In this document: in pieces, positions 25,374-34,596 of the stretch
Layout: each line of letters opens with the position of its first letter
How positions within the stretch are numbered: the stretch's first letter is position 1
DNA from: SIG452 sp045638525
Lineage (GTDB): Bacteria > Bacillota > Clostridia > UMGS1840
Direction: 5' to 3'
DNA: 64,000 nt
NCBI GenBank assembly: GCA_045638525.1
Contig: JAZUBQ010000012.1
Location: 232,715-296,714, forward strand
Made by a program: the position numbers and the translations under genes
Notes under the pieces: model-generated
The model's input: the letters and a program-made list of their open reading frames with translations, nothing else
What the model was told of the DNA's origin: nothing
Databases searched by the model: none

Positions 25374-26453
25374 TTAGAATGACTCCTCTATGGTTTTCTT
25401 CCAGGTTTCAATGTTCGATTCAATAAAAGCGTCATCATTTAAATGAGGATACATTTGCTGAATTCGATTTAATTCTTCCAACTGACCTTCGGATAAGCTT
25501 TCATCAGGATTTAAGCAATAAATATTTTTCATCAGTCCCTGACGGCGAAGAATTTCGTGAAGTCCTGCGATACAACCGCTGAAGTTATGAGCAGTATCAA
25601 AAAATGCACTGTTGGTATCAGTAACCTCTGCCGCCAATGTGAGCATTTCGGCTGAAATCGCATCTTTTTCTTTTTCAATCTTAATTTTTTCAAATAATTC
25701 TACGGCTTTTTTCGTCCATACAGACCAATGTCCTAACAATCCACCTTCAAAACCTTTTCTAACGGTTTTTCCGTCTTTTTGGAACTGATAGTTCGTTAAT
25801 AAATCAATCACGATGTTATCATCGTTACCGGTATATAAGGTAATATCGTCAGAGCGTTCGGATAACGCTGCCGCACGAACAACATCCAGGGTGGTATAGC
25901 GGTTAAATGACGCACATTTGATAGCAACCACATTATCTACGGCACAAACTCGTTCCCAATAATTATAGGTAAACTGTCTGCCGCCACAAGCAGTCTGCAG
26001 ATAGAACCCAATCACAGGCATAATTTCCGCCACAGCTTTGGTTCTCTCCACCATATAGTCTTCACTCATATCGTTCAAACCGCCGGGACTTAACAAAACT
26101 GCATCAAACCCATATTTTTTAGCAATTTCCGCTTCTTTCACTGCCTGTTCAATGGGACCGCAAACGCCGGCAACCTTTACAATGACGGTGTTGTTTGCTT
26201 TTTCAAATTTATCAATTTCATCAGACACAATTTTTAAGATAGGTTCAAACAAATTGACTTCCGGTTTTCTGATTTCAAACTGTGTGGTATGTACTGCAGT
26301 TGCAATGCCTCCAACCCCACAGTTTAAGTAATAATTCATAAGTAATCGCTGCCCTTTTTCATCAAAGCACCGGTTATCATCCAAAGCAAGGGGTGTAGCA
26401 GGAATCACGGTTCCTTCTTTTAATTTTTGTAAAGCAATTTCGTGTCTGTTCAT
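25374..26453 (-). CDS. Dihydrodipicolinate synthase family protein (aldolase/dehydratase-like)
   Basis: A (beta/alpha)8 class I aldolase-fold protein of 359 residues, longer than true DapA (about 290). The Schiff-base Lys is in VVAIKCASFNRY; the usual YNxPxR loop is changed to YLQTACGGR, so it is not lysine-pathway DapA. Family members in sugar-acid pathways cleave or dehydrate 2-keto-3-deoxy acids. Its stop is the last of the locus. Its start shares one base (26453) with the upstream SDR gene, so the two act together, plausibly oxidation of a sugar followed by cleavage or dehydration of the resulting acid. Substrate unknown. Confidence 0.82.
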   Translation of the reverse strand: MNRHEIALQKLKEGTVIPATPLALDDNRCFDEKGQRLLMNYYLNCGVGGIATAVHTTQFEIRKPEVNLFEPILKIVSDEIDKFEKANNTVIVKVAGVCGPIEQAVKEAEIAKKYGFDAVLLSPGGLNDMSEDYMVERTKAVAEIMPVIGFYLQTACGGRQFTYNYWERVCAVDNVVAIKCASFNRYTTLDVVRAAALSERSDDITLYTGNDDNIVIDLLTNYQFQKDGKTVRKGFEGGLLGHWSVWTKKAVELFEKIKIEKEKDAISAEMLTLAAEVTDTNSAFFDTAHNFSGCIAGLHEILRRQGLMKNIYCLNPDESLSEGQLEELNRIQQMYPHLNDDAFIESNIETWKKTIEESF

Positions 26454-27469
26454 TAGTAGCTCCCCTTTCTTTCTTCAAAGTGGGTAGGTTTATCCAGAGT
26501 TCTGCCACCGTCTAAGATATACTGTGCCTGCCAACGAATCAGTGTTTTGACAGAAACAGAGGGATAACCGAAAATTTCCATTGCCAAGGACGCATCATTT
26601 AAGTATGCATCGTTACCGGGTTCCCCTTCAAAAATAGGTTCTTTTCCTAAATATTCACCAAGTTCCAATGCCGCTTTTTTAATAGAAACGGTTTCAGGAC
26701 CGGTCACATTCATAATTTTAGCAGGCGCTTCTGCATGAAGCAATCCACGGATTGCGATTTCATTGGCACTTCCCTGCCAGATAAAGTTAAAGCAAGGAGT
26801 GGATAAACCAATAGGTTCGCCTTTTAAAATTTTGTTTGCTACATCAAACAAAACGCCGTATCTTAAATCAACTGCAAAGTTCAGTCTGTAGATAAACACT
26901 TTGGTGCCAAAGGTATTTGCCGCATATTCGAAAGCACGTTCTCTGGCAAGACAGCTCATGGTATATTCCCCGATGGGACCGATTTTATCCGTTTCTCTGC
27001 AACCGCCTTCAGACAGCTTTACAATGGGATAAATATTACCGGAAGAAAATACCACGATATTGGATTTTTTAAATTTATCTGCCACAAATGCAGGTAAGGT
27101 GGCATTCATTGCCCAGGTCTGCCATTCGTTGCCGTCGGTACCGAATTTTTTGCCCGCCATATAGATCACGTTTTCCACTTCCGGCAAGGAATACAGTTTT
27201 TCCTTATCCAACAAATCCATAGCAATCACTTCGATATCATTATCTAACATCAGCTTAGTTGCAATGGGGTCACTGCCACGGGATACCGCAATTACTTTTT
27301 TGTCGATGCCCGCTTTTTTAATCGCATTCTTTGCCAACACGCAAAGAGTGGGGCCCATTTTTCCGCCGGCGCCAAGTACCATAATATTCCCTTTGATTTT
27401 TTTCATATCTTCCACCAAGGCATCAGAGGGAGTGGTTAATAAATCATTTAATTTTTCTTCTGTCCACAT
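26453..27469 (-). CDS. NAD-dependent epimerase/dehydratase family protein (extended SDR)
   Basis: A 338-residue Rossmann protein with nucleotide-binding loop VLGAGGKMGPTL near residue 32 and IYRLNFAVDLRYG later. The expected catalytic Tyr-x-x-x-Lys reads GEYTMSCLARE, with Cys in place of Lys, so standard SDR chemistry may be lost or altered. Such SDRs beside DHDPS-family genes could act as sugar or uronate dehydrogenases; this is inference from context. The start ATG lies 22 bases after the serine dehydratase stop. Confidence 0.78.
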   Translation of the reverse strand: MWTEEKLNDLLTTPSDALVEDMKKIKGNIMVLGAGGKMGPTLCVLAKNAIKKAGIDKKVIAVSRGSDPIATKLMLDNDIEVIAMDLLDKEKLYSLPEVENVIYMAGKKFGTDGNEWQTWAMNATLPAFVADKFKKSNIVVFSSGNIYPIVKLSEGGCRETDKIGPIGEYTMSCLARERAFEYAANTFGTKVFIYRLNFAVDLRYGVLFDVANKILKGEPIGLSTPCFNFIWQGSANEIAIRGLLHAEAPAKIMNVTGPETVSIKKAALELGEYLGKEPIFEGEPGNDAYLNDASLAMEIFGYPSVSVKTLIRWQAQYILDGGRTLDKPTHFEERKGSY

Positions 27470-27491
27470 AGTTTTTCTTCCTTTCCTTTAT

Positions 27492-28718
27492 CTAATCACA
27501 TTCAGGTTGATATATGCTTGCCAAGCCTCCTTCGGAGGTTTCACGATACCGGCAAGATAAATCCCGTCCGGTTTCATACATCGTTTTTATTACCATATCC
27601 AGGGATATTTTTCTGTTTTCATAAAGCATTTCTGCCAACGCAACCGCATCCACCGCACGCATTGCCGCTACGGCATTTCGTTCAATACAAGGAATCTGAA
27701 CCAATCCTTTAATCGGGTCACAAGTGAGTCCCAGATGATGCTCCAATGCGATTTCTGCTGCACATTCAATTTGTTTAATACTGCATCCTTTCAAGTACGC
27801 CAGTGCTGCTGCAGCCATCGTACAAGCTGTGCCTACCTCTGCCTGACAACCACACTCTGCACCACTGATGGAGGCATTCTTCTTCACAAGATTGCCAACA
27901 ATTCCAGCCACAGCCAATGCTTCTATGATGTTAGAATCCGAAAATCCCAATTCCCGTTGTTTGCAAATCAACACTGCCGGCAATACACCGGAAGCACCGC
28001 AGGTAGGTGCAGTTACCATCTTTTCTCCGGATGCGTTTTCCTCGCTTGCTGCGTAGGCATAAGCAGATAGTAAATAGATTTCTTTTTCGTGTCCGAAGGG
28101 TTTGGAATTTCCTTTTTGAATCAGCATTTTTGCTTTTCTTTTGATATTAAGTCCGCCGGGGAGAATTTCTTCTTTGGAAAGTCCCGACCTAACTGTTGCT
28201 TTCATCTGTTCCCAGACGTTTGATAAATATTCTTTGATAGTTTCATCTTCAAAGGAAAAAACATAGTCCGCAAGAGATATGCCGTGCTTCATACAATAGT
28301 TCTCAATTTCTGAAAACTCTGTATGTTCATAAACAAGCTCTGACTCCTTGATGGGTTCGCCCACAAACAAAATCGCACCGCCACCCACACTCAACGCCGT
28401 TTTTTTGCAAAGCACTTTTCCATCTTTTAATGCCGTAATATCCATGGTGTTCGGGTGCAGAAGATCAGTTGTTTCTTCATCAAACACAATCTCACATATC
28501 TTATTTTTCAGGGTTTCTCTAATGGCATAATCCGTTCTGTGTCCGATACCTGTTTTTGCCAGGGAACCGTATAACACTACACGAAAGGTATCTGCCTGGG
28601 GGTAATCCCGAAGCATGATTTCACAAGCACTGCTTGGACCCATGGTATGAGAACTTGAAGGACCTCTTCCCATACGGTATATTTCTTTAATGCTATACAT
28701 TCCGTTGATATTTTCCAT
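27492..28718 (-). CDS. L-serine ammonia-lyase, iron-sulfur type, single chain
   Basis: A 408-residue [4Fe-4S] L-serine dehydratase that converts L-serine to pyruvate and ammonia. The beta-like domain (MGRGPSSSHTMGPSSA, GSLAKTGIGHRTD) comes first and the alpha-like domain (VTAPTCGASGVLPAVL, GAECGCQAEVGTACT, LGLTCDPIKGLVQIPC) second, as in fused SdaA/SdaB proteins. The Cys ligands are all visible. An ACAGGAAA site precedes the ATG. Its place between glycan genes suggests that serine or pyruvate is part of the pathway output, or that a related hydroxy-amino acid is the substrate. Confidence 0.88.
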   Translation of the reverse strand: MENINGMYSIKEIYRMGRGPSSSHTMGPSSACEIMLRDYPQADTFRVVLYGSLAKTGIGHRTDYAIRETLKNKICEIVFDEETTDLLHPNTMDITALKDGKVLCKKTALSVGGGAILFVGEPIKESELVYEHTEFSEIENYCMKHGISLADYVFSFEDETIKEYLSNVWEQMKATVRSGLSKEEILPGGLNIKRKAKMLIQKGNSKPFGHEKEIYLLSAYAYAASEENASGEKMVTAPTCGASGVLPAVLICKQRELGFSDSNIIEALAVAGIVGNLVKKNASISGAECGCQAEVGTACTMAAAALAYLKGCSIKQIECAAEIALEHHLGLTCDPIKGLVQIPCIERNAVAAMRAVDAVALAEMLYENRKISLDMVIKTMYETGRDLSCRYRETSEGGLASIYQPECD

Positions 28719-28749
28719 AACGTTATTTCCTGTTTCTGCTATGAAATAA

Positions 28750-29385
28750 TTAAATTTTTAATAATTCCTGTCCGATAATTTCCGCTAAGATACGATGCCC
28801 TTCCTCACTGGGATGAGAAGAATCCAAAAACAACTTGTTATCTTTGGGATCAATCGGATTGATTTTATATAAATCAATGACTGAAATATTACGTCTGGTG
28901 CAAATTTCCAAAATCGCATCTGCATACTCTGCCAAGGTTTTGGAAGTTTTTTCAGATGGCTTCATTCCATCCAATCTGTGAATCGGAGTCATAAAAACAA
29001 GTTTGCTCTTCGGAAAATCCTGTTTAAGCTTCGTAATCAGAGAATTGACCGCACCGCAAAAAGTGTAAATATCCGTACTGTCTATAGTTCCGAATGGTGC
29101 ATCTCCGTGAGCTTGATCATTGGTTCCGCCAAATACAACAACAACATCTGCGCTTCTGTCCATCACCTCTGCACGCAGCTCGAAGGTTAAGTCTGCCTTT
29201 GTATTCACAGGTGTGGGCGCAAACTGGCGGGCAATCCTCGTAAAACTCATTCCATAATTGTGAGCACAATGAAGCCCATATTTTTCTTTGATAATCTGGT
29301 GATACACCTTTGCACGGTCAGCAATTCCAAAGCCTTCGGTAATGCTATCTCCCAAAAAGTTCACAGTTAATCCTTTCAAATCCAT
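28750..29385 (-). CDS. SGNH/GDSL hydrolase (esterase 1)
   Basis: A 211-residue cytoplasmic SGNH esterase: nucleophile Ser in FLGDSITEGFG, the Asn block FGGTNDQAHGD, and the Asp/His pair in DSSHPSEEGH. No signal peptide. Probable role: removing acetyl or similar esters from imported oligosaccharides, as it is followed by a GH78 gene 16 bases away. Substrate inferred only. Confidence 0.87.
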   Translation of the reverse strand: MDLKGLTVNFLGDSITEGFGIADRAKVYHQIIKEKYGLHCAHNYGMSFTRIARQFAPTPVNTKADLTFELRAEVMDRSADVVVVFGGTNDQAHGDAPFGTIDSTDIYTFCGAVNSLITKLKQDFPKSKLVFMTPIHRLDGMKPSEKTSKTLAEYADAILEICTRRNISVIDLYKINPIDPKDNKLFLDSSHPSEEGHRILAEIIGQELLKI

Positions 29386-29401
29386 CGTTTTTCACCCTCG
29401 C

Positions 29402-31582
29402 TTATAAGAAAAATTCAGATCTATCGTCTGCTAAAAATTCTCCGTTATAGATAACAGAAACTGCTTTGTCTTTTTCAATCACAAGATGAATTCCCTGTTC
29501 TGTTCTTCTCCATTCAACCAAAATATTTCCCGCATAGCTTTCATAACTGCAGGTTACCCAGTCGATATCCGGCAAAAACACAGGTTTCACTTGGTACGTC
29601 AATTTACCGGCACACGGAATAGAAATTCCCGTCATGGTTTTTATCATCCAGGACATAAAATCAGAGAACATATGATGGTTATGAGATGAATATTCCAAAT
29701 CCGGCTCCCATCGCTCATATAAAGTGGTAGCACCATTTTCAATCCAACTTTTATATCCGGGATGACCATCAGCCGTCAACACCTGATAAGCACATTCCGG
29801 CATACCGCATTTGTTTAAAGCGTGAAGCAAGTGTCTGATGCCAACCATTCCACAGTACAAATGATTATCAGTGGTTTGGAGAAGTTCCTGCAACTGAGTT
29901 TTCAAAGGAATAATATCATCATACAAATCAAAATCAATCAATAATGCTACACTGCACTGCTTATTGATTTTGCAACGTCCGTCAGAATCAAGAAATGTTT
30001 GAATCACAAAACGTTTTGTTTGCTCCACTTTTTCTTCATATTTCTTATCATCTGCCAAAGCTGCAATTTTATAAAAATAATGTTCAAACGCTGCATTAAT
30101 CAGCGGAACCTCGTTAAAATCAATCCAATCGTGAAAAGCAGGAACCGGTGGAGACCAATCCCCCAAACCATAATGAGTCAATCCCGACTCATCTTTTTTG
30201 CTTTCCATAAAACGAAAATGTTTTTCAAAATAGGGCAAGGATTTTTTGAGCATGGAATCATCACCGGTATGCAAGTAAATGCGATACGGAATTTCAAATA
30301 AAACCCCATCCCCGATAGGACCGATGTCCCAACTATACCACCATCCTGCAGAAGGAATAATACCGGGCAAACTGCCATCGGTCAACATTGCATCAAAATT
30401 ATCCTGCTGACATTTTTCTAAAAGCTCGATACACTCAAAATTAAGCATTAATTGTTCCATAGATGCCATAAAATCGTTTGTCCAAGCCATTTTTTCACGA
30501 GTAGGACAATCGGTGAGTGTATAGAACATATTGGAATATGTCGAGTTGATTCCCGCTTCAAATAATCGATTTAAAATTTCATCAGAACAACGAAACTGTG
30601 TTTTTCTTGTTGCAACCTGATGAACAAATACCCCTTGCACTAAAACATTGTCAATATCTTTAATCCCATCAATTTCAATATATCGGAAACCATGATAAGT
30701 AAACATAGGCGACCACGTGATTTTTTTGCCTGAACAAATAAACTTATCGGTCTGGAAACCTTCAGACTGGCAATAACTGGGGTAAATGTCCATATTATTA
30801 TACGATAATTCCAGATTTTCGGTAATTTCTTCGGCGTATCGTATGGTAAGAACATCACCTACCTGCCCTGCAACGGTCAATCTGATATATCCGGAAATAT
30901 TTTTGCCCATATCAAACAAATACTTTCTATCGCCGGTTTTATTGACATTCACAGAATTCAAAACTTCACATTCTCTGATTGGAGGACATACGTTTTTTCT
31001 GAAAACTCCGGTGGGAGAAGTGTAATCTTTTCGTGCAAACGGCCAATGACTATCATCATAGTTTAACGTGGTGATACTTTCGTCATAAAGATTCGCATCA
31101 AAATATTCTCCCCGACGAATCTGATTAAAGAATGTGGCACTTTCTGACAAGCAACGGAAACTGTCATCAGAAATCAACACGGTTTCCCCGTCCACTTCCA
31201 GACGCAAAATCAACTTCGGAATATCTCTCCACATTGCTTTATGCAAATTCCATGTTTTGGTTTCCAATGTTTCGTTAAAAAATCCGTTTCCCAAAAATAC
31301 GGTAATCACATTTTCTCCTGTTTGCAACAAATTGGAAACATCGTATTCATTATACCACAGCGTTTTCATGTAATTGCTAAACGGCGTGGAAAATATATCA
31401 TCGCTGACTTTTTTCCCATTGATATAGTAATATCCCATTCCTAAACCGCAAACATATAGTTTTGCATTGCCGACAGCATCCAAAGTGAATTTTTTACGGA
31501 ATACCGGTGCATTGTTTTGAAATGAAAATTCTCTATCAAGTTCCATATTCGCTTTAATAAAAACCGCATTCTCAAAAACCAT
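29402..31582 (-). CDS. Alpha-L-rhamnosidase-like glycoside hydrolase (GH78), copy 1
   Basis: A 726-residue protein without signal peptide. N-terminal beta-sandwich domains (VCGLGMGYYYINGKKV, LFDMGKNISGYIRL) precede an (alpha/alpha)6 barrel. The family's acidic motif appears at about residue 358 as DCPTREKMAWTNDF. GH78 enzymes release terminal L-rhamnose by inversion. An ATG 30 bases further upstream is possible, but GGAGG seven bases before 31582 decides the start (MVFENAVFIK). The three GH78 proteins here are divergent, so different linkages are likely. Confidence 0.88.
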   Translation of the reverse strand: MVFENAVFIKANMELDREFSFQNNAPVFRKKFTLDAVGNAKLYVCGLGMGYYYINGKKVSDDIFSTPFSNYMKTLWYNEYDVSNLLQTGENVITVFLGNGFFNETLETKTWNLHKAMWRDIPKLILRLEVDGETVLISDDSFRCLSESATFFNQIRRGEYFDANLYDESITTLNYDDSHWPFARKDYTSPTGVFRKNVCPPIRECEVLNSVNVNKTGDRKYLFDMGKNISGYIRLTVAGQVGDVLTIRYAEEITENLELSYNNMDIYPSYCQSEGFQTDKFICSGKKITWSPMFTYHGFRYIEIDGIKDIDNVLVQGVFVHQVATRKTQFRCSDEILNRLFEAGINSTYSNMFYTLTDCPTREKMAWTNDFMASMEQLMLNFECIELLEKCQQDNFDAMLTDGSLPGIIPSAGWWYSWDIGPIGDGVLFEIPYRIYLHTGDDSMLKKSLPYFEKHFRFMESKKDESGLTHYGLGDWSPPVPAFHDWIDFNEVPLINAAFEHYFYKIAALADDKKYEEKVEQTKRFVIQTFLDSDGRCKINKQCSVALLIDFDLYDDIIPLKTQLQELLQTTDNHLYCGMVGIRHLLHALNKCGMPECAYQVLTADGHPGYKSWIENGATTLYERWEPDLEYSSHNHHMFSDFMSWMIKTMTGISIPCAGKLTYQVKPVFLPDIDWVTCSYESYAGNILVEWRRTEQGIHLVIEKDKAVSVIYNGEFLADDRSEFFL

Positions 31583-31622
31583 TTTTCTTCCTCCGAAAAC
31601 AGTTATCAACATAAAAAGTTAT

Positions 31623-33830
31623 CTATTGAACATTGATAAAGTTAATCTTTGTTCCTTCTTTTGTTAATCGCTTAATCCCCTCTGCTGTTTGCAAGGTGCC
31701 TTTCATACCCACGTTTTCACCGCAACAGGATTGTCCAATTTCCCATTTTCCCGGTGATGTTGGATACACCCCTGCAATATAACGCCAGAAGATATAAATC
31801 GGCACGGCAGACCAACCGTGACACAAGCTGCCCGCACGGTCAAAATCTGCTTCTCCTAAAATTGTTTCCCAAAAACTTGTTGCACCATGATAAAGCATAT
31901 AACCCCACTGACGTTCAATATCATTTAACACAAAATCGCCATATGTTTCAGGTTCCTGCAACAAAGCATCATACTGAAATATCAGATAACTGAGACTGGT
32001 TGCCACAAGTTCCCCGGACACCGATTTCGCACGAATATCTTTTTTCAAATTTTCAGGAACACAATTTGCCAACAGTGCAAAACTTTGTGTGAGCTGAGAA
32101 AAACAAGGCTTAACACCATCGCCAATATAGCTCTGATAAGCTCCGGTTTTTTCGTTATAAAAGGTCGTGTGAAACGCATCTCTCACAATCTCGCTCATGT
32201 GTTTTGCCCAGATTTGTTCTTCTTGTGCCGCAATCCATTCACACAAGTCTGCATAGGCATCCGATGCCATCACAAACAAAGCATTTAAAGGTGCATCTGC
32301 TTTTATGGATGTATCAGAATCCAGATTGTCCATACCATCTGTCCATTCATAAAAATTCCAGATTCCGGGATGGTGTTCCCGAAGAATCACATTCTGCTCC
32401 ATACGGCTAACAAAGAACTGTAATACATTTTTAGCAACCTGTTGCATCTTTGAAACAAAAGTAAGATCCCCACTGAACAACGCATATTCTTTTAAAGCCA
32501 ACACCCAAGCAAGCGCAAAGCTGGGAATCGTCTGACGATATTTTGCCGGAGCGCAGATTTCAAATAAGCCATCCTCTCTTTGCCCCATAGCTAAAAGTTC
32601 TAAAGAAGAACGCGGCATCAGAGTTTCTCCAAAAGCATAATACCCCGTTAACATCTGATTACGGCTATCCATCCCGTAAAGTGCCTGTTCTCTTTGGGGA
32701 CAATCCTCATAATGTTCGTGCATACACAAATGAAGGGTGCGAACACTGGTACGATAAATCTGATTAAACAAACGGTCTGTTGAGCAAAATTCGCTCATAA
32801 ATTCCAACGGATATTCCACTTTATGGAGTCCTAACTGATGAATGACACGAATCCCTTTATGAGCAAAAACCTCTAAGTATCTTCCTGCTAAACGGCGGAT
32901 ATAAAAACAAATTTTCCGGCGTCCTTCCCGACACACACAGCGAAATGCAAAATTTCTTCCACCAACAAAGGAACGAACTCTCATATCCTCCAGATGCTCT
33001 CCGCAGGCAATATCTAAAATGGCTCCCTCTTCAGCTTCAACATCTATTACGATATATCCTGCCATTTCTTCGCCCAGATCTGAAATCCAATAGATATTTT
33101 CACCAATGGGTTCCAATTTATCTTCTGACGAAGAAAATACCGTCTGTTTTTCTGCATATGCCAAAGAAGCATACTGCATCTGCTCTGCAACGCTTTTCCC
33201 CTCATTAATGGAAAAATATCCCTGCGTCAGGATAGTTCCTGAACACACTTCCAAAAGCTCCAGATTGCGGTTGGGGCGAGGCATATAAGTAATCTGAGAA
33301 TCATCGCAAATCATGGCATTCGCCCAATTCTCGCTTACAAACTCGGTTCTCCAACCATCATCTAAACGCAAGTCAAAGCCAAAGTTAAACGAACGCTGAG
33401 GTGTGATTCTTTCAAAATCGCCACTGATAAATTCCTTTGCTTCACGGCATTTAATCTGATGGTCACTGGCAATGAGACAGCCTGTTTTCGTTGTTGCAGC
33501 AAAAATCACCATCGGTAATCCTGCAAGATGCTGGAAGGAATCTTCTCCTTGCGAATATGCCAAAACAGAAAGCAGATTCTTCCCTTGTTTTAAAAAGGAA
33601 GTAATATCGTATTCGTCATAAACTTTTTTGAGAGGATAGTCTTCGTATTGACCGAACCCTGCAAACTCACCATTAATATAAAATTCATATTTTGTATCTG
33701 CTGCAATATAAAAGGTGGTTTTATCTACTGTTAAAACATCAAATTCAGACTGAAAACAAAGATATTGATTCACTTTTTTATCTTGGTCAATCCAAATTGC
33801 ACGAGCACCATTTTTCCTCAAAATATCCAT
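31623..33830 (-). CDS. Alpha-L-rhamnosidase-like glycoside hydrolase (GH78), copy 2
   Basis: A 735-residue cytoplasmic protein with the same order of beta-sandwich domains (FYINGEFAGFGQYEDYPLKK, WISDLGEEMAGYIVI) and barrel. The acidic motif is DCPQREQALYGMDSRNQ near residue 375, the form common in GH78. It follows SGNH esterase 2 by 19 bases in transcription order. Divergent from copies 1 and 3. Confidence 0.87.
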   Translation of the reverse strand: MDILRKNGARAIWIDQDKKVNQYLCFQSEFDVLTVDKTTFYIAADTKYEFYINGEFAGFGQYEDYPLKKVYDEYDITSFLKQGKNLLSVLAYSQGEDSFQHLAGLPMVIFAATTKTGCLIASDHQIKCREAKEFISGDFERITPQRSFNFGFDLRLDDGWRTEFVSENWANAMICDDSQITYMPRPNRNLELLEVCSGTILTQGYFSINEGKSVAEQMQYASLAYAEKQTVFSSSEDKLEPIGENIYWISDLGEEMAGYIVIDVEAEEGAILDIACGEHLEDMRVRSFVGGRNFAFRCVCREGRRKICFYIRRLAGRYLEVFAHKGIRVIHQLGLHKVEYPLEFMSEFCSTDRLFNQIYRTSVRTLHLCMHEHYEDCPQREQALYGMDSRNQMLTGYYAFGETLMPRSSLELLAMGQREDGLFEICAPAKYRQTIPSFALAWVLALKEYALFSGDLTFVSKMQQVAKNVLQFFVSRMEQNVILREHHPGIWNFYEWTDGMDNLDSDTSIKADAPLNALFVMASDAYADLCEWIAAQEEQIWAKHMSEIVRDAFHTTFYNEKTGAYQSYIGDGVKPCFSQLTQSFALLANCVPENLKKDIRAKSVSGELVATSLSYLIFQYDALLQEPETYGDFVLNDIERQWGYMLYHGATSFWETILGEADFDRAGSLCHGWSAVPIYIFWRYIAGVYPTSPGKWEIGQSCCGENVGMKGTLQTAEGIKRLTKEGTKINFINVQ

Positions 33831-33849
33831 ATTTTTCCCCTGTTATATC

Positions 33850-34569
33850 TTAGTTCATAAACATTGTTTCTACCAAAGAATACGCAAACATCCAATTCAT
33901 TTCAGGAGTGGGATGATTGATATAGTTGGCAAGCAGATTGGTAATTTGAACACCGCTGTTTTGCATGATTTTCCATTTAGAATAGCAATCACAAACAGGA
34001 ATATTGCATTTTTTTGCTACTTCCTTAGCAGCACATAAGAATCTTTCCAAAGTACCGTCAATTTCTTTTGCAGAAATATTTGCCGCCACCTGACGAATGT
34101 AAGGTTCTTTAATATGACAACTTACTTCGGGACACATCATATTGGGAGTCATAAAAATAACCTCGATATTATTTTGCTGTAAACGGGTAAAAATCTCAAG
34201 CAATGCATTTTGATAGGTATCAATATCGGTAACACAACTATCGTTTAATCCAAAACAAACCACGCATAAATCAGGAGAGTAACGAAGCACATCACGTTCT
34301 AATCGTTCCAGACCTGCAGTTGCATAGCCACCACTGATTCCTGCATTGATAATATTAATGGGAGCCTTCGGATATAACATATTCAAAATTTTTCTTACCT
34401 GAGTGTGATAAGCATTATCACTGTCGAAATAAGTTTCCAAAGTGTTTTCACTTGTCATATAAACATCAAAACACCCCTGAGTAACACTATCTCCCAAAAA
34501 AGCAATCGTAACCTGAGAAGAACCGTGTATATTCTCTGCTTTTTCTTTTAATCTGTTAATAACCTTCAT
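33850..34569 (-). CDS. SGNH/GDSL hydrolase (esterase 2)
   Basis: A 239-residue SGNH hydrolase: Ser in FLGDSVTQGCFD, Gly in INAGISGGYA, Asn in CFGLNDSCV and a His in NYINHPTPEMN. No signal peptide. It sits between GH78 copies 3 and 2, and a role in de-esterifying oligosaccharides before rhamnose removal fits. The C-terminal His motif departs from the usual DxxH, so the catalytic Asp is uncertain. Confidence 0.83.
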   Translation of the reverse strand: MKVINRLKEKAENIHGSSQVTIAFLGDSVTQGCFDVYMTSENTLETYFDSDNAYHTQVRKILNMLYPKAPINIINAGISGGYATAGLERLERDVLRYSPDLCVVCFGLNDSCVTDIDTYQNALLEIFTRLQQNNIEVIFMTPNMMCPEVSCHIKEPYIRQVAANISAKEIDGTLERFLCAAKEVAKKCNIPVCDCYSKWKIMQNSGVQITNLLANYINHPTPEMNWMFAYSLVETMFMN

Positions 34570-34596
34570 TGAGATTCACCCTCACTTTTTCTATCA

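Noticed and set aside
26453..27469. Assignment as a UDP-galactose 4-epimerase
   Set aside because: Catalytic Lys is missing and the gene is coupled to an aldolase-family gene rather than to nucleotide-sugar genes.
28821..28833. Partial operator match (ATCCAAAAACA) inside the esterase 1 gene
   Set aside because: Within coding sequence, half motif only, no promoter beside it.
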